Positions 7,201 through 14,910 of a DNA stretch of 64,000 nucleotides are shown in pieces. Source of the stretch: Flavobacterium sp. JAS (lineage in GTDB: Bacteria; Bacteroidota; Bacteroidia; Flavobacteriales; Flavobacteriaceae); assembly GCF_020991455.1 (NCBI RefSeq), contig NZ_JAJMOX010000008.1, positions 248,001 to 312,000 of the forward strand, in the 5' to 3' direction. The position numbers and the translations under genes were made by a program. Numbering within the stretch: position 1 is the first letter of the stretch; the number at the start of each line of letters is the position of its first letter. The notes beneath the pieces were generated by a model. The model was not told the DNA's origin. It saw only the letters and a list, made by a program, of their open reading frames with translations, and made no database searches.

Positions 7201-8463
7201 ATGACACGAGAAAATTATATTCCCTTCAACAAGGAATTCTTACTCGAACAACAAATAAATACCTTCGCTGAAGATCCTAAAAAAGTTGATGAATTTAAAA
7301 AACTGTTTGATATTATTGAGCATTATTTTCATTACGAAGCTTTTAATTTAAATCGAAATCTTAAACAAAATTATGCTTTGTTTGATCCTGATTTGAGTTT
7401 AAAAGAGCGAAAAAGTTTTATGGGTAAAAGTGATTTTTCGGTTTTTAAAGAGACATTGCTTACGGTTTTAAAACAAGGAAATTATACTCACATCGATCAG
7501 GATACTTTAAACAAAGCGTTTCAGGATTCTGATTTAATTGGCTTAAAACTATCAATCGATTTTAATGCTTTTCAAGATTATGAATTATATGTTCGCGGAC
7601 ATCATAAATCGAAAGAAAAGGTCAAGAAATATTTCTTTTGGAAGAAAGAAATTGAGATCGAATATTATGATCGTGTCTTGATTTATCTGCATTATAACGA
7701 CACCCATTTTCTAAAGCAAAAGAAAGTCAAATTGGGTAAAATGCCAATTGAACCAGGATCAGTGGTTTTAAAAATCTTTAAGCGAGTTCCTAAAAATGAT
7801 CTAGAAACAATTTTTCCAAATGCAATTCCAAGAATGTCAACTACAGACAAACTGCTGTTGTGGGTTCCGGGAATTTTTGGTGGAATTTCACTTTTAAGTG
7901 CCAAAGTAATTCCGGCTTTGATCAACATGTACAATGCTTATGAATCTGGTGAAACTATTGATTTATTAAACAGTAAAACATCACTAAATCAAGGTTTAAT
8001 TGCACTCGGAATTTTGTCACTTTATTTATTTCGCCAATACAACAACTTTGTAAACAAGAAAATTAAATATTCTAAGATACTCTCAGACAGTCTTTATTTT
8101 AAGAATCTCGGAAACAATAGCGGTGCTTTTTATTCGCTTTTAAATTCTTCTGAAGAAGAAGTGCTTAAAGAAACAATTCTGGCTTATACTTTTTTGTATA
8201 AAAGCAACAAACCTCTTATGGCAGAAGAACTGGACTCACAAATTGAATCCTGGTTTGAAACAAATCTAAAAACCGATCTTGATTTTAATGTAAAAGATGC
8301 TTTAGAGAAATTAAAAAACATTGGTCTGGGTATTGAAACCAACGGAAAATGGGACGTTCTTCCGCTTGATCAAGCTTTAATTACAATTGATGAATTGTGG
8401 GATGGAGTTTTTGAGTATAATAAGGTTCAAAGTTACAAAGACTTAAACTTACAAAAGAACTAA
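7201..8463 (+). CDS. TMEM143-like DUF3754 membrane protein
   Basis: About 200 N-terminal soluble residues are followed by the pattern I associate with DUF3754 (TMEM143-like): RVLIYLHYNDTHF, then VVLKIFKRVPKNDLETIFP, then two hydrophobic helices around residues 218-240 and 263-283 (LLLWVPGIFGGISLL; GLIALGILSLYLF). The C-terminal ~130 residues are soluble and helical (EEEVLKETILAYTFLY…). The family is found in bacteria and in mitochondria; function unknown. It sits alone with a TATCTTTG -7 element at 7159-7166, about 35 nt upstream of ATG. Confidence 0.7.
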   Translation: MTRENYIPFNKEFLLEQQINTFAEDPKKVDEFKKLFDIIEHYFHYEAFNLNRNLKQNYALFDPDLSLKERKSFMGKSDFSVFKETLLTVLKQGNYTHIDQDTLNKAFQDSDLIGLKLSIDFNAFQDYELYVRGHHKSKEKVKKYFFWKKEIEIEYYDRVLIYLHYNDTHFLKQKKVKLGKMPIEPGSVVLKIFKRVPKNDLETIFPNAIPRMSTTDKLLLWVPGIFGGISLLSAKVIPALINMYNAYESGETIDLLNSKTSLNQGLIALGILSLYLFRQYNNFVNKKIKYSKILSDSLYFKNLGNNSGAFYSLLNSSEEEVLKETILAYTFLYKSNKPLMAEELDSQIESWFETNLKTDLDFNVKDALEKLKNIGLGIETNGKWDVLPLDQALITIDELWDGVFEYNKVQSYKDLNLQKN

Positions 8464-8602
8464 GAAACTAAAATCTAAAGCTTATTTAGTTTGCAATATC
8501 TAACAAAACCTACGCAAATTTAAACCTCTGTACCTTTGCCTCTTTGAACCTTTGCATCTACCAAAAATTTTATTAGATTTACGTATACCTAAATCCAAAA
8601 CA

Positions 8603-9067
8603 ATGAGAACATTAGAACAATGGTTTGAAGAATATGCAGTAAGTCATCAAAATCCCAAAAATAAGGCCATTCATTATGTTTGTGTGCCTGCAATTTACTT
8701 TTCGATAGTGGGTTTGTTAATGAGTATTCCGAGTGGTTTTATTGCTAATATTTTAAAATTAAATGCTCCAATTATTGAAAATTGGGCAGTTGTTGTACTC
8801 CTTTTTGTTCTTATTTTTTACATCCGATTATCCGTTGCAATGGCGATTAAAATTGCCATTTTATCTGTAATTTGTCTGGTTGTAAATTATTATATCGGGC
8901 AGGTTTTTCCGTTGTGGGCATTTTCAATTGGTGTTTTTGTAATCGCCTGGATCGGACAATTCTACGGACATAATATTGAAGGCAAAAAACCTTCTTTCTT
9001 AAAAGACCTTCAGTTTTTAATGATTGGCCCGGCTTGGGTTGTAGAAAATTTGTTTTCAAAAAAATAA
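8603..9067 (+). CDS. Mpo1-like (DUF962) membrane protein
   Basis: I chose ATG 8603 (MRTLEQWFEEYAVSHQNPKN); the 17 codons upstream read as leader. WFEEYAVSHQNPKNKAIHYVCVP, here split by the membrane, carries the two His expected of the YGL010w/Mpo1 family, and GQFYGHNIEGKKPSF gives the later conserved His and Lys-Pro. Four hydrophobic segments lie between. Yeast Mpo1 is an Fe(II)-dependent dioxygenase in 2-hydroxy fatty-acid alpha-oxidation; bacterial homologues are presumed similar, which would fit 2-hydroxy fatty acids of Bacteroidota sphingolipids, though that link is inference. A TACCTTTG -7 element lies at 8531-8538. Confidence 0.8.
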   Translation: MRTLEQWFEEYAVSHQNPKNKAIHYVCVPAIYFSIVGLLMSIPSGFIANILKLNAPIIENWAVVVLLFVLIFYIRLSVAMAIKIAILSVICLVVNYYIGQVFPLWAFSIGVFVIAWIGQFYGHNIEGKKPSFLKDLQFLMIGPAWVVENLFSKK

Positions 9068-9182
9068 GTATTGATCAACTAACGTGGTTTTTTAAATTCT
9101 TATTTAAACAAAAATCACTGGCATATCATTTGAATTATAAAAACCTAACTTATAGGCAATTATTAATTCAAAAAGCTTTATT

Positions 9183-9863
9183 ATGAAAGTAACTTATTAT
9201 GGACATTCATGTTTCTCCGTTTTAGCCAATGGAAAAAACATTCTATTTGACCCTTTTATTACTGCAAACGAATTAGCAAAAAACATTGACGTTGACGCTA
9301 TAAAAGCGGATTATATTTTGATTTGACATGCACATTACGATCACATTTTAGATGTTGAAAGAATTGCAAAAAATACCGGAGCTAAAGTTCTTGGGAATTT
9401 TGAAATCTACAATTGGCTCTTAAAAAAAGGAATCGAAAACGCACATCCTATTAATCCAGGAGGTAAATTTGACTTTGATTTTGGAACTGTAAAATGTGTA
9501 ATTGCACAACATCCAAGTAGTTTTATGGATGGTTCTTATGGCGGAATTGCCTGTGGTTTTGTATTAACTATCGTCGACGGAAATTTTTATTATAGTGGAG
9601 ATACAGCTTTGACTCTCGACATGCAAATTATCCCAAAATTCACTAAACTTGATTTTGCTATTTTTCCAATTGGTGATGGGCTAACTATGGGAATTGAAGA
9701 AGCTATTGAAGCGTCAAAACTCGTTGGTATTGATAAAATTTTAGGCGTTCATTATGATACTTTTGGTTTCATTGTTATGGATCATCAAAAAGCTTTGAAT
9801 GCTTTTGCAAAAGAAAATCTAAACTTGTATTTGCCTAAAATTGGTGAAACAATCGAATTGTAA
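9183..9863 (+). pseudogene. UPF0173 metal-dependent hydrolase with an in-frame TGA
   Basis: Translated through the stop, this is a normal 226-residue UPF0173/metallo-beta-lactamase-fold hydrolase: MKVTYYGHSCFSV, NILFDPFI, then ILI-stop-HAHYDHILD, and the C-terminal GVHYDTFGFI. The TGA at 9324-9326 (codon 48) replaces the Ser or Thr that normally precedes the HxHxDH metal motif, so one C-to-G change (TCA to TGA) explains it. Everything else is in frame. Either the gene is recently dead or this is a sequencing error. Restart at a later ATG (9525) would lack the metal site. A selenocysteine reading is not supported. Confidence 0.85.
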
Positions 9864-10057
9864 TTTTTCTATATTTCGCTAATCATCTTTACTTTAACGA
9901 AATAAAACAAAAAACTGAAACCACAGATCAGTTCACTATCTCTAAAATATTAGATTTATAAATGTTTTTAAGCAAGGCATTAAAATTGTTTGTCTGAATT
10001 TATCACGAACTAAAAATTCAAAACAATGAGAACATTTGCAACCTCATTTATTTTTTG

Positions 10058-10930
10058 ATGTTAATTTTAAATTTATACATTATGAATGCACAAACGATTA
10101 ATGCTTTGAATTCGAAAACAGAATATGCTAATGTTTCCGGGCGAAAAATTGCCTATCGTTCTATTGGCAAAGGTGATCCAATCATTTTGGTAAACCGGTT
10201 TAGAGGAACTCTTGATACTTGGGATCCATTATTTTTAGATCAGCTTGCCGAAAAATACAGAGTAATTACTTTTGATTATTCGGGTATTGGCTATTCAACC
10301 GGAACTTTAGCAACTGATTTAAAAGATGTAGCAAAAGACTTAAAAGATCTGGCCGATTTTCTGAAAATAAAAAAAACAATTATCATGGGCTGGTCTTATG
10401 GCGGATTAGTAACTCAGGTTGCCACTTTGCAATACTCTGATCTGATTACTCAAACAGTATTATTAGGGACCGGGCCTCCTGGCGAAAGAGTTGTTCCGCT
10501 TGAGCAAGCTTTTCTGGATGTTGCATTAAAACCGGTAAATGATTTTAATGATGAAATCGTACTTTTCTTTGAACCAACTGCTGAAGAAAGCAAAAAACAA
10601 GCTAAAGCCTCGCATGACCGAATTGCAAAAAGATTAGATGTTTCTAAAATCCCATCAACGATGGATGTTTTTCAGCTATACTTTCAAGGCAGTACGGGAT
10701 TAACTGAAGATAAAGAAAATTTTAAAGGAAAACTTGAAAATACTAAAACGCCAATTCTTATTATTTCCGGCGATCATGACATTAGTTTTGCGGTTGAAAA
10801 CTGGTATCCATTAACCCGAAAACTTTCTACAGCCCAACTGATTGTACTCCCGCAAACAGGGCATGCACCACAACATCAACATGTAACGTTAGTCGTTAAT
10901 TATATTGATAATTTTCTTCAGAATAAATAA
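10058..10930 (+). CDS. Alpha/beta hydrolase with an apparently frameshifted signal peptide
   Basis: The fold is clear: NRFRGTLDTWDP (oxyanion region), GWSYGG nucleophile elbow with Ser near residue 115, ISGDHD acid and GHAPQHQH catalytic His. The likely original start at 10026 (MRTFATSFIF) runs into TGA at 10056; adding one T to the T6 tract at 10051-10056 joins it to LMLILNLYIMNAQ and restores a typical signal peptide ending in Ala-Gln. As it stands, translation must begin at ATG 10058 (or TTG 10055) with a short hydrophobic leader, so export may be impaired. Substrate unknown. Flanked by two other damaged genes. Confidence 0.75.
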   Translation: MLILNLYIMNAQTINALNSKTEYANVSGRKIAYRSIGKGDPIILVNRFRGTLDTWDPLFLDQLAEKYRVITFDYSGIGYSTGTLATDLKDVAKDLKDLADFLKIKKTIIMGWSYGGLVTQVATLQYSDLITQTVLLGTGPPGERVVPLEQAFLDVALKPVNDFNDEIVLFFEPTAEESKKQAKASHDRIAKRLDVSKIPSTMDVFQLYFQGSTGLTEDKENFKGKLENTKTPILIISGDHDISFAVENWYPLTRKLSTAQLIVLPQTGHAPQHQHVTLVVNYIDNFLQNK

Positions 10931-10950
10931 AACTTCTCATGAAAACTGGT

Positions 10951-11047
10951 GCCCTAGCCCAGACAGGAACGACATCCTTTAATGGTGTCCCGATAGCTAT
11001 CGGGAGCCATTAAAGATATAGTGGATGGCTGGAAAAGCTCCTGAATA
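10951..11047. repeat. Palindromic intergenic element
   Basis: The core TCCCGATAGCTATCGGGA (10988-11005) is a perfect 18-bp palindrome nested in TTTAATGG/CCATTAAA (from 10978 to 11014), flanked by GCCCTAGCCC and GGAAAAGCTCCTG. The whole resembles an interspersed element that I associate with Flavobacterium intergenic regions; copy number must be tested genome-wide. Confidence 0.65.
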
Positions 11048-11050
11048 AAA

Positions 11051-11092
11051 AAAATAGAACAAAAAAGATGTATTCTTCTTTGTTCTATTTTC
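11051..11092 (+). terminator. Intrinsic terminator after the alpha/beta hydrolase
   Basis: AAAATAGAACAAA pairs with TTTGTTCTATTTT (13 bp) over a 15-nt loop. It lies between the palindromic element and the next gene. Confidence 0.6.
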
Positions 11093-11148
11093 ATTCCTCT
11101 AATAAAATTAGCTCTATATTAGTACTTTCTGAGTATAACCATTAAGAG

Positions 11149-11879
11149 ATGATTCTAAAAATATTTTTGGAGAGCGTTGTGCCTGTTTTATTGCTCTTGC
11201 CTTTGATTTTGATTTTTATAAAAGATAGAGATCATGTTAAAATAATTAGTCCTTTTATATTAATTTTTACTTGCTATCAGATAATTCTAAAAATTCCATT
11301 AGAATATAATGAGTTTGATATTATCAATGGAAAACAAAATTGGACCGGAAAACTGCTGGGTATCTTTTTTGGTTTATTGACATATTCATTATTATATCGA
11401 AGATTAGAACCTTTTAATTTCCTGCGTTTTAAACAAGAACCAAAAACATTGCTAAAAACAGTTTTAGCATCTTCAATAATGATTTGCACTGGTTTCTTCT
11501 CCTACTTCGACAGCCCTAGAAACTTTGATATAGAAATTCTTGTTTTTCAATTGACAATGCCTGGATTTGATGAAGAAATTATGTTTAGAGGAATTCTTTT
11601 GGCGCTTTTATAACTTGCTTACAAGACAAAATTAGAATAAGAGAAAGAACTTTTGGCAATCCAAGTATCTTTATTATTGCTGTTTTGTTTGGTCTCGCAC
11701 ACGGATTTAGTGTAAAAAACAGTCTTGAATTTAGATTTGAATTTTATCCGTTTATATGCACATTTGTGTCTGGTTATGTTTTGAGTTGGATAACTGTAGA
11801 AAGTAAAAGTATTTTGCTTCCTGTGCTGTCGCACAACATGATTAATTTTATACAGACTTTAATGAGAATGATAAAATAA
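11149..11879 (+). pseudogene. CPBP (CAAX protease/bacteriocin-processing) intramembrane protease, frameshifted
   Basis: The first frame runs 154 codons with several hydrophobic segments and the family's first motif DEEIMFRG (EExxxR), then stops at TAA 11611. A second frame continues at once with …SIFIIAVLFGLAHGF (FxxxH, second motif) and LPVLSHNMINF (third motif). Inserting one T near 11608-11610 gives GILLALLLTCLQDK and joins the two. All three motifs survive, so this is a recent one-base deletion or a sequencing error. In the intact state it would be a membrane glutamic-type protease of about 243 aa; substrate unknown. Confidence 0.85.
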
Positions 11880-11951
11880 AGTCATAATCAACATTGGATG
11901 CGTAAATTAAGAGAGTAAACTTGAGTAAAAAAAGAGCATAAAAAGAGCATA

Positions 11952-11986
11952 AAAAAAACCTATTTCATCTCGAAATAGGTTTTTTA
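11952..11986. terminator. Terminator next to tRNA-Arg
   Basis: AACCTATTTC pairs with GAAATAGGTT, with A/T tracts on both sides. It terminates the minus-strand tRNA-Arg and may also serve plus-strand transcripts. Confidence 0.75.
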
Positions 11987-11991
11987 TTTTG

Positions 11992-12065
11992 TGACCGCGG
12001 AGGGGTTCGAACCCCCAACCCTCAGAGCCGAAATCTGATATTCTATCCAGTTGAACTACGCGGTC
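11992..12065 (-). tRNA. tRNA-Arg (anticodon TCG)
   Basis: Complete cloverleaf on the minus strand: acceptor GACCGCG/CGCGGTC with discriminator A, anticodon stem TCAGA/TCTGA with loop TTTCGGC (anticodon TCG, reads CGA), and T arm GGGGG-TTCGAAC-CCCTC with one mismatch. CCA is not encoded. Confidence 0.95.
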
Positions 12066-12142
12066 AATATTTTTGAAACTTCAATTTTTAAATTCCAAAT
12101 TCCAATTGTAAAAGTTAGAATTTGGAATTTATTTATTGGAAT

Positions 12143-12592
12143 TTACACCAATAATTTCTTTACAATTGCTGAGATAGTTTTTCCTTCTGCAGTTCCGCCT
12201 AATTGAGCAGATGCTAATCCCATTACTTTTCCCATTGAAGCAATTCCAGAAGCTCCAGTTTCAGCAATGATTTTTGCTATTACTGCTTCTACTTCTTCTT
12301 CGCTTAATTGTGCTGGTAAAAACTTCTCGATTACTGCAACCTGAGCCAATTCTGGTTCAGCAAGATCAGGACGATTTTGTTCTGTAAAAATTCTTGCACT
12401 TTCTTTACGAGTTTTAACTAATCTTTGAAGTAATTTAACTTCATCGTCTTCTGTTAATTCTTCTTTAGAACCTGAAGCTGTTGCAGCTAATAACATTTCA
12501 GATTTAATTGCTCTTAATGCTTCTAATGCTACTGTATCTTTTGCTCTCATGGCGGTTTTAATCTCGTCCATGATTAATGTTTGTAAACTCAT
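12143..12592 (-). CDS. GatB/YqeY domain-containing protein
   Basis: 149 aa, the usual length of the YqeY family. The N-terminal helix bundle (LIMDEIKTAMRAKDTVALEALRAIKSEM) and the C-terminal Gly-rich part (MGKVMGLASAQLGGTAEGKTISAIVKKLL) match the domain shared with the GatB C-terminus, which in the amidotransferase contacts tRNA. A free-standing YqeY is presumed to bind tRNA or aid amidotransferase activity; its role is not settled. It lies downstream of ftsZ on the same strand, as I recall for other Bacteroidota, but a terminator separates them, so it is probably transcribed on its own. Confidence 0.92.
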   Translation of the reverse strand: MSLQTLIMDEIKTAMRAKDTVALEALRAIKSEMLLAATASGSKEELTEDDEVKLLQRLVKTRKESARIFTEQNRPDLAEPELAQVAVIEKFLPAQLSEEEVEAVIAKIIAETGASGIASMGKVMGLASAQLGGTAEGKTISAIVKKLLV

Positions 12593-12754
12593 TTTTTATT
12601 TTATTTAAATAAGCCTAAACTTATTGATTTATATATCGATTTGAAATTTGTTCTTGACTAATCTATCCTAACTGAAGCCAAATGGATTCGAACCGACAAT
12701 AAGATTCACTTTAAAAGTGTATGAAAGAAGTCAAATTTTAAATTCTGTGCGAAG

Positions 12755-12798
12755 ATAAAAAAAATAACCCGAAAATTAAATCCAATTCTCGGGTTATC
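12755..12798 (-). terminator. Terminator of the dcw operon, after ftsZ
   Basis: On the minus strand ATAACCCGA pairs with TCGGGTTAT and is followed by TTTTTTTTA. It starts 23 bp after the ftsZ stop codon and closes the long division and cell-wall transcript. Confidence 0.85.
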
Positions 12799-12820
12799 CA
12801 TAATTATTATGATTGTAAAA

Positions 12821-14827
12821 TTAATCTACGTTGTCATGTAAAAATGAATTGTTTGAACGCAACTGTAAATCATTATTACTATCAGTTCCGACTGATATTC
12901 TAGAACTGGTGTTATTTGATTGTGAGTTAGACAAATCGATTCCTAATCTTTTGTAAGCAGGCTCTTTTTCCAGTTCGTCAATTCTTGAAACATTATTATG
13001 AAATTTATAATTAAATTCTTTTAGTTTCTTTCTTCTTTCTTCAGCTCTTAATCGTAATGTTTCCTCAATTGTTAATTCCATTGGAGAAACATTTGATGTT
13101 GTTGAATAGTCAGCTTCAGTAGCAAAATCAACTTTTGGTTTCAAAGTAATGTTTAATTCCTCAGGAACTACATCTTCTATCACTTTTTCAACTGGTTTTG
13201 ATGCCATTAAATCGTTTTCAACCTCCATATATTCTTCTAAAGAATATTTGATGATTCCGTTTTCAGAAAGTTCAGTTACCGGTACAAATTGTACTGGATC
13301 ATTTACTTTTATATTACGAGTCTCATTTGATAATTCGAATAAGATTTTAGTCTCTTGTTCAACAACAGGCTCTTTTCTTGCTTCTGGCTCTGATCTGTAA
13401 AGTGGCAAATCAAATGAGAAAGTTGTTTGTTCTTCTCTTTCGAAAGTTCTTTGCTGAACAGGTTTTACTTCCTGAAAAGCTTGCACTTCTGGAGTTGCAG
13501 CTGTAATCGTAAAATCGATATCTGTAATTGGTGAAACGATCTCAAAAGTTACATCAAGATTCTTGATAAACTCAGACATTACAACCAATTCTTCTTGATT
13601 GATAGTTGGAGCAACAGCAACTGGAGCAACCGGAGTTGGTATTACGGGAGCAACCGTATCTGCAAATGATATATCATCCATTAAATCAAAAACAATTTTT
13701 TCTTCTGATTTCGTACTAGGTGTCTCAGCATTTAAATCAAAAGAAGTAACTGTTTTATTTGTTAAATTATGAACACTTCTTTGCTCATCTTCTAACGTAT
13801 GAATGATTTTTTTAGGCTCAGTATTTACAATTTCATTTTGTTGTTCAACATCAAAACCTGTCGCAATAATAGTCACCGCAATAGCATCACCAAGAGTTTC
13901 GTCTTCACCAACTCCCATGATAATATTAGCATTATGACCTGCTTCTACCTGAATATGATCGTTGATTTCTCCAATCTCATCCAGTGTAATTTCGTTTGAT
14001 CCAGAAACGATAAGCAACAATACGTTTTTGGCTCCTGTAATTTTGTTGTCATTTAACAACGGAGAATCCAATGCCGAAACGATAGCATCTTTCGCTCTGT
14101 TCTCACCCGCAGCAACAGAAGATCCCATGATAGCTGTTCCACTGTTTGACAAAACAGTTTTAGCATCACGTAAATCGATATTTTGAGTATAGTGGTGCGT
14201 AATTACTTCGGCAATACCTCTAGAGGCTGTTGCCAAAACTTCATCCGCTTTAGAGAATCCTGCTTTAAAACCAAGATTTCCGTACACTTCTCTTAACTTA
14301 TTATTATTAATTACAATTAGCGAATCAACTTGCTTACGCAATTTTTCGATTCCTAAAAGTGCTTGTTCCTGACGAACTTTCCCTTCAAACTGAAACGGAA
14401 TTGTTACAATACCAACAGTCAAAATTTCTCTTTCTTTCGCCAATTGTGCAATTACCGGAGCTGCACCTGTACCTGTTCCACCACCCATACCAGCGGTAAT
14501 AAATACCATCTTAGTACCACGGTCTAACATTTTCTCGATATCAGCGATGCTCTCAATAGCAGATTGTTGTCCTACATCAGGATTTGCTCCTGCTCCAAGA
14601 CCTTCTGTTAAATTCATACCTAACTGAATTTTGTTAGGTACCGAACTGTTCTGTAGTGCCTGTGAATCGGTATTACAAACAATAAAATCTACGCCTTTAA
14701 TACCTTGTTTAAACATGTGATTGATAGCGTTACTACCACCTCCACCTACACCTATTACTTTGATTACATTTGATTGGTTTTTTGGTAAATCAAATGAAAT
14801 GCTTCCAAATTCTGAGTTGCTCATCAT
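12821..14827 (-). CDS. ftsZ: Cell division protein FtsZ with a long C-terminal extension
   Basis: Tubulin-like GTPase that polymerises into the Z ring. Residues 22-330 are canonical: VIGVGGGGSNAI nucleotide loop, CNTDSQAL, the tubulin signature GGGTGTGAAP at 115-124 and the T7-loop region following NIDLRDAKTVL. The tail from about 335 to 668 is as long as the GTPase core, acidic, Pro/Val-rich and probably disordered, ending in a basic segment RAEERRKKLKEFNYKF and LGIDLSNSQ, the likely binding site for FtsA or other partners. Long tails are known in Flavobacteriia. Last gene of the dcw operon, 83 bp after ftsA. Confidence 0.98.
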   Translation of the reverse strand: MMSNSEFGSISFDLPKNQSNVIKVIGVGGGGSNAINHMFKQGIKGVDFIVCNTDSQALQNSSVPNKIQLGMNLTEGLGAGANPDVGQQSAIESIADIEKMLDRGTKMVFITAGMGGGTGTGAAPVIAQLAKEREILTVGIVTIPFQFEGKVRQEQALLGIEKLRKQVDSLIVINNNKLREVYGNLGFKAGFSKADEVLATASRGIAEVITHHYTQNIDLRDAKTVLSNSGTAIMGSSVAAGENRAKDAIVSALDSPLLNDNKITGAKNVLLLIVSGSNEITLDEIGEINDHIQVEAGHNANIIMGVGEDETLGDAIAVTIIATGFDVEQQNEIVNTEPKKIIHTLEDEQRSVHNLTNKTVTSFDLNAETPSTKSEEKIVFDLMDDISFADTVAPVIPTPVAPVAVAPTINQEELVVMSEFIKNLDVTFEIVSPITDIDFTITAATPEVQAFQEVKPVQQRTFEREEQTTFSFDLPLYRSEPEARKEPVVEQETKILFELSNETRNIKVNDPVQFVPVTELSENGIIKYSLEEYMEVENDLMASKPVEKVIEDVVPEELNITLKPKVDFATEADYSTTSNVSPMELTIEETLRLRAEERRKKLKEFNYKFHNNVSRIDELEKEPAYKRLGIDLSNSQSNNTSSRISVGTDSNNDLQLRSNNSFLHDNVD

Positions 14828-14910
14828 CTTTTTGGTTTTTGAAATTCTTATTTAATACATTTTTTACTCTTGACTTGGGGCCAATAGTAATTCCTTTTCT
14901 CTTTATTATC

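Noticed and set aside
9324..9326. Possible selenocysteine codon in the UPF0173 gene
   Set aside because: The residue expected here is Ser or Thr, no SECIS-like hairpin follows directly, and selenoproteins are not expected in this family.
12675..12740. tRNA-like remnant on the minus strand (GGTTCGAATCC and CACTTTTAAAGTG)
   Set aside because: The T-loop word is present but the T stem does not pair, the anticodon arm is short and no matching 5' acceptor strand is found. At best a relic; not called.
13149..14186. Plus-strand open frames inside ftsZ
   Set aside because: Antisense shadows of the ftsZ coding sequence with unnatural composition.
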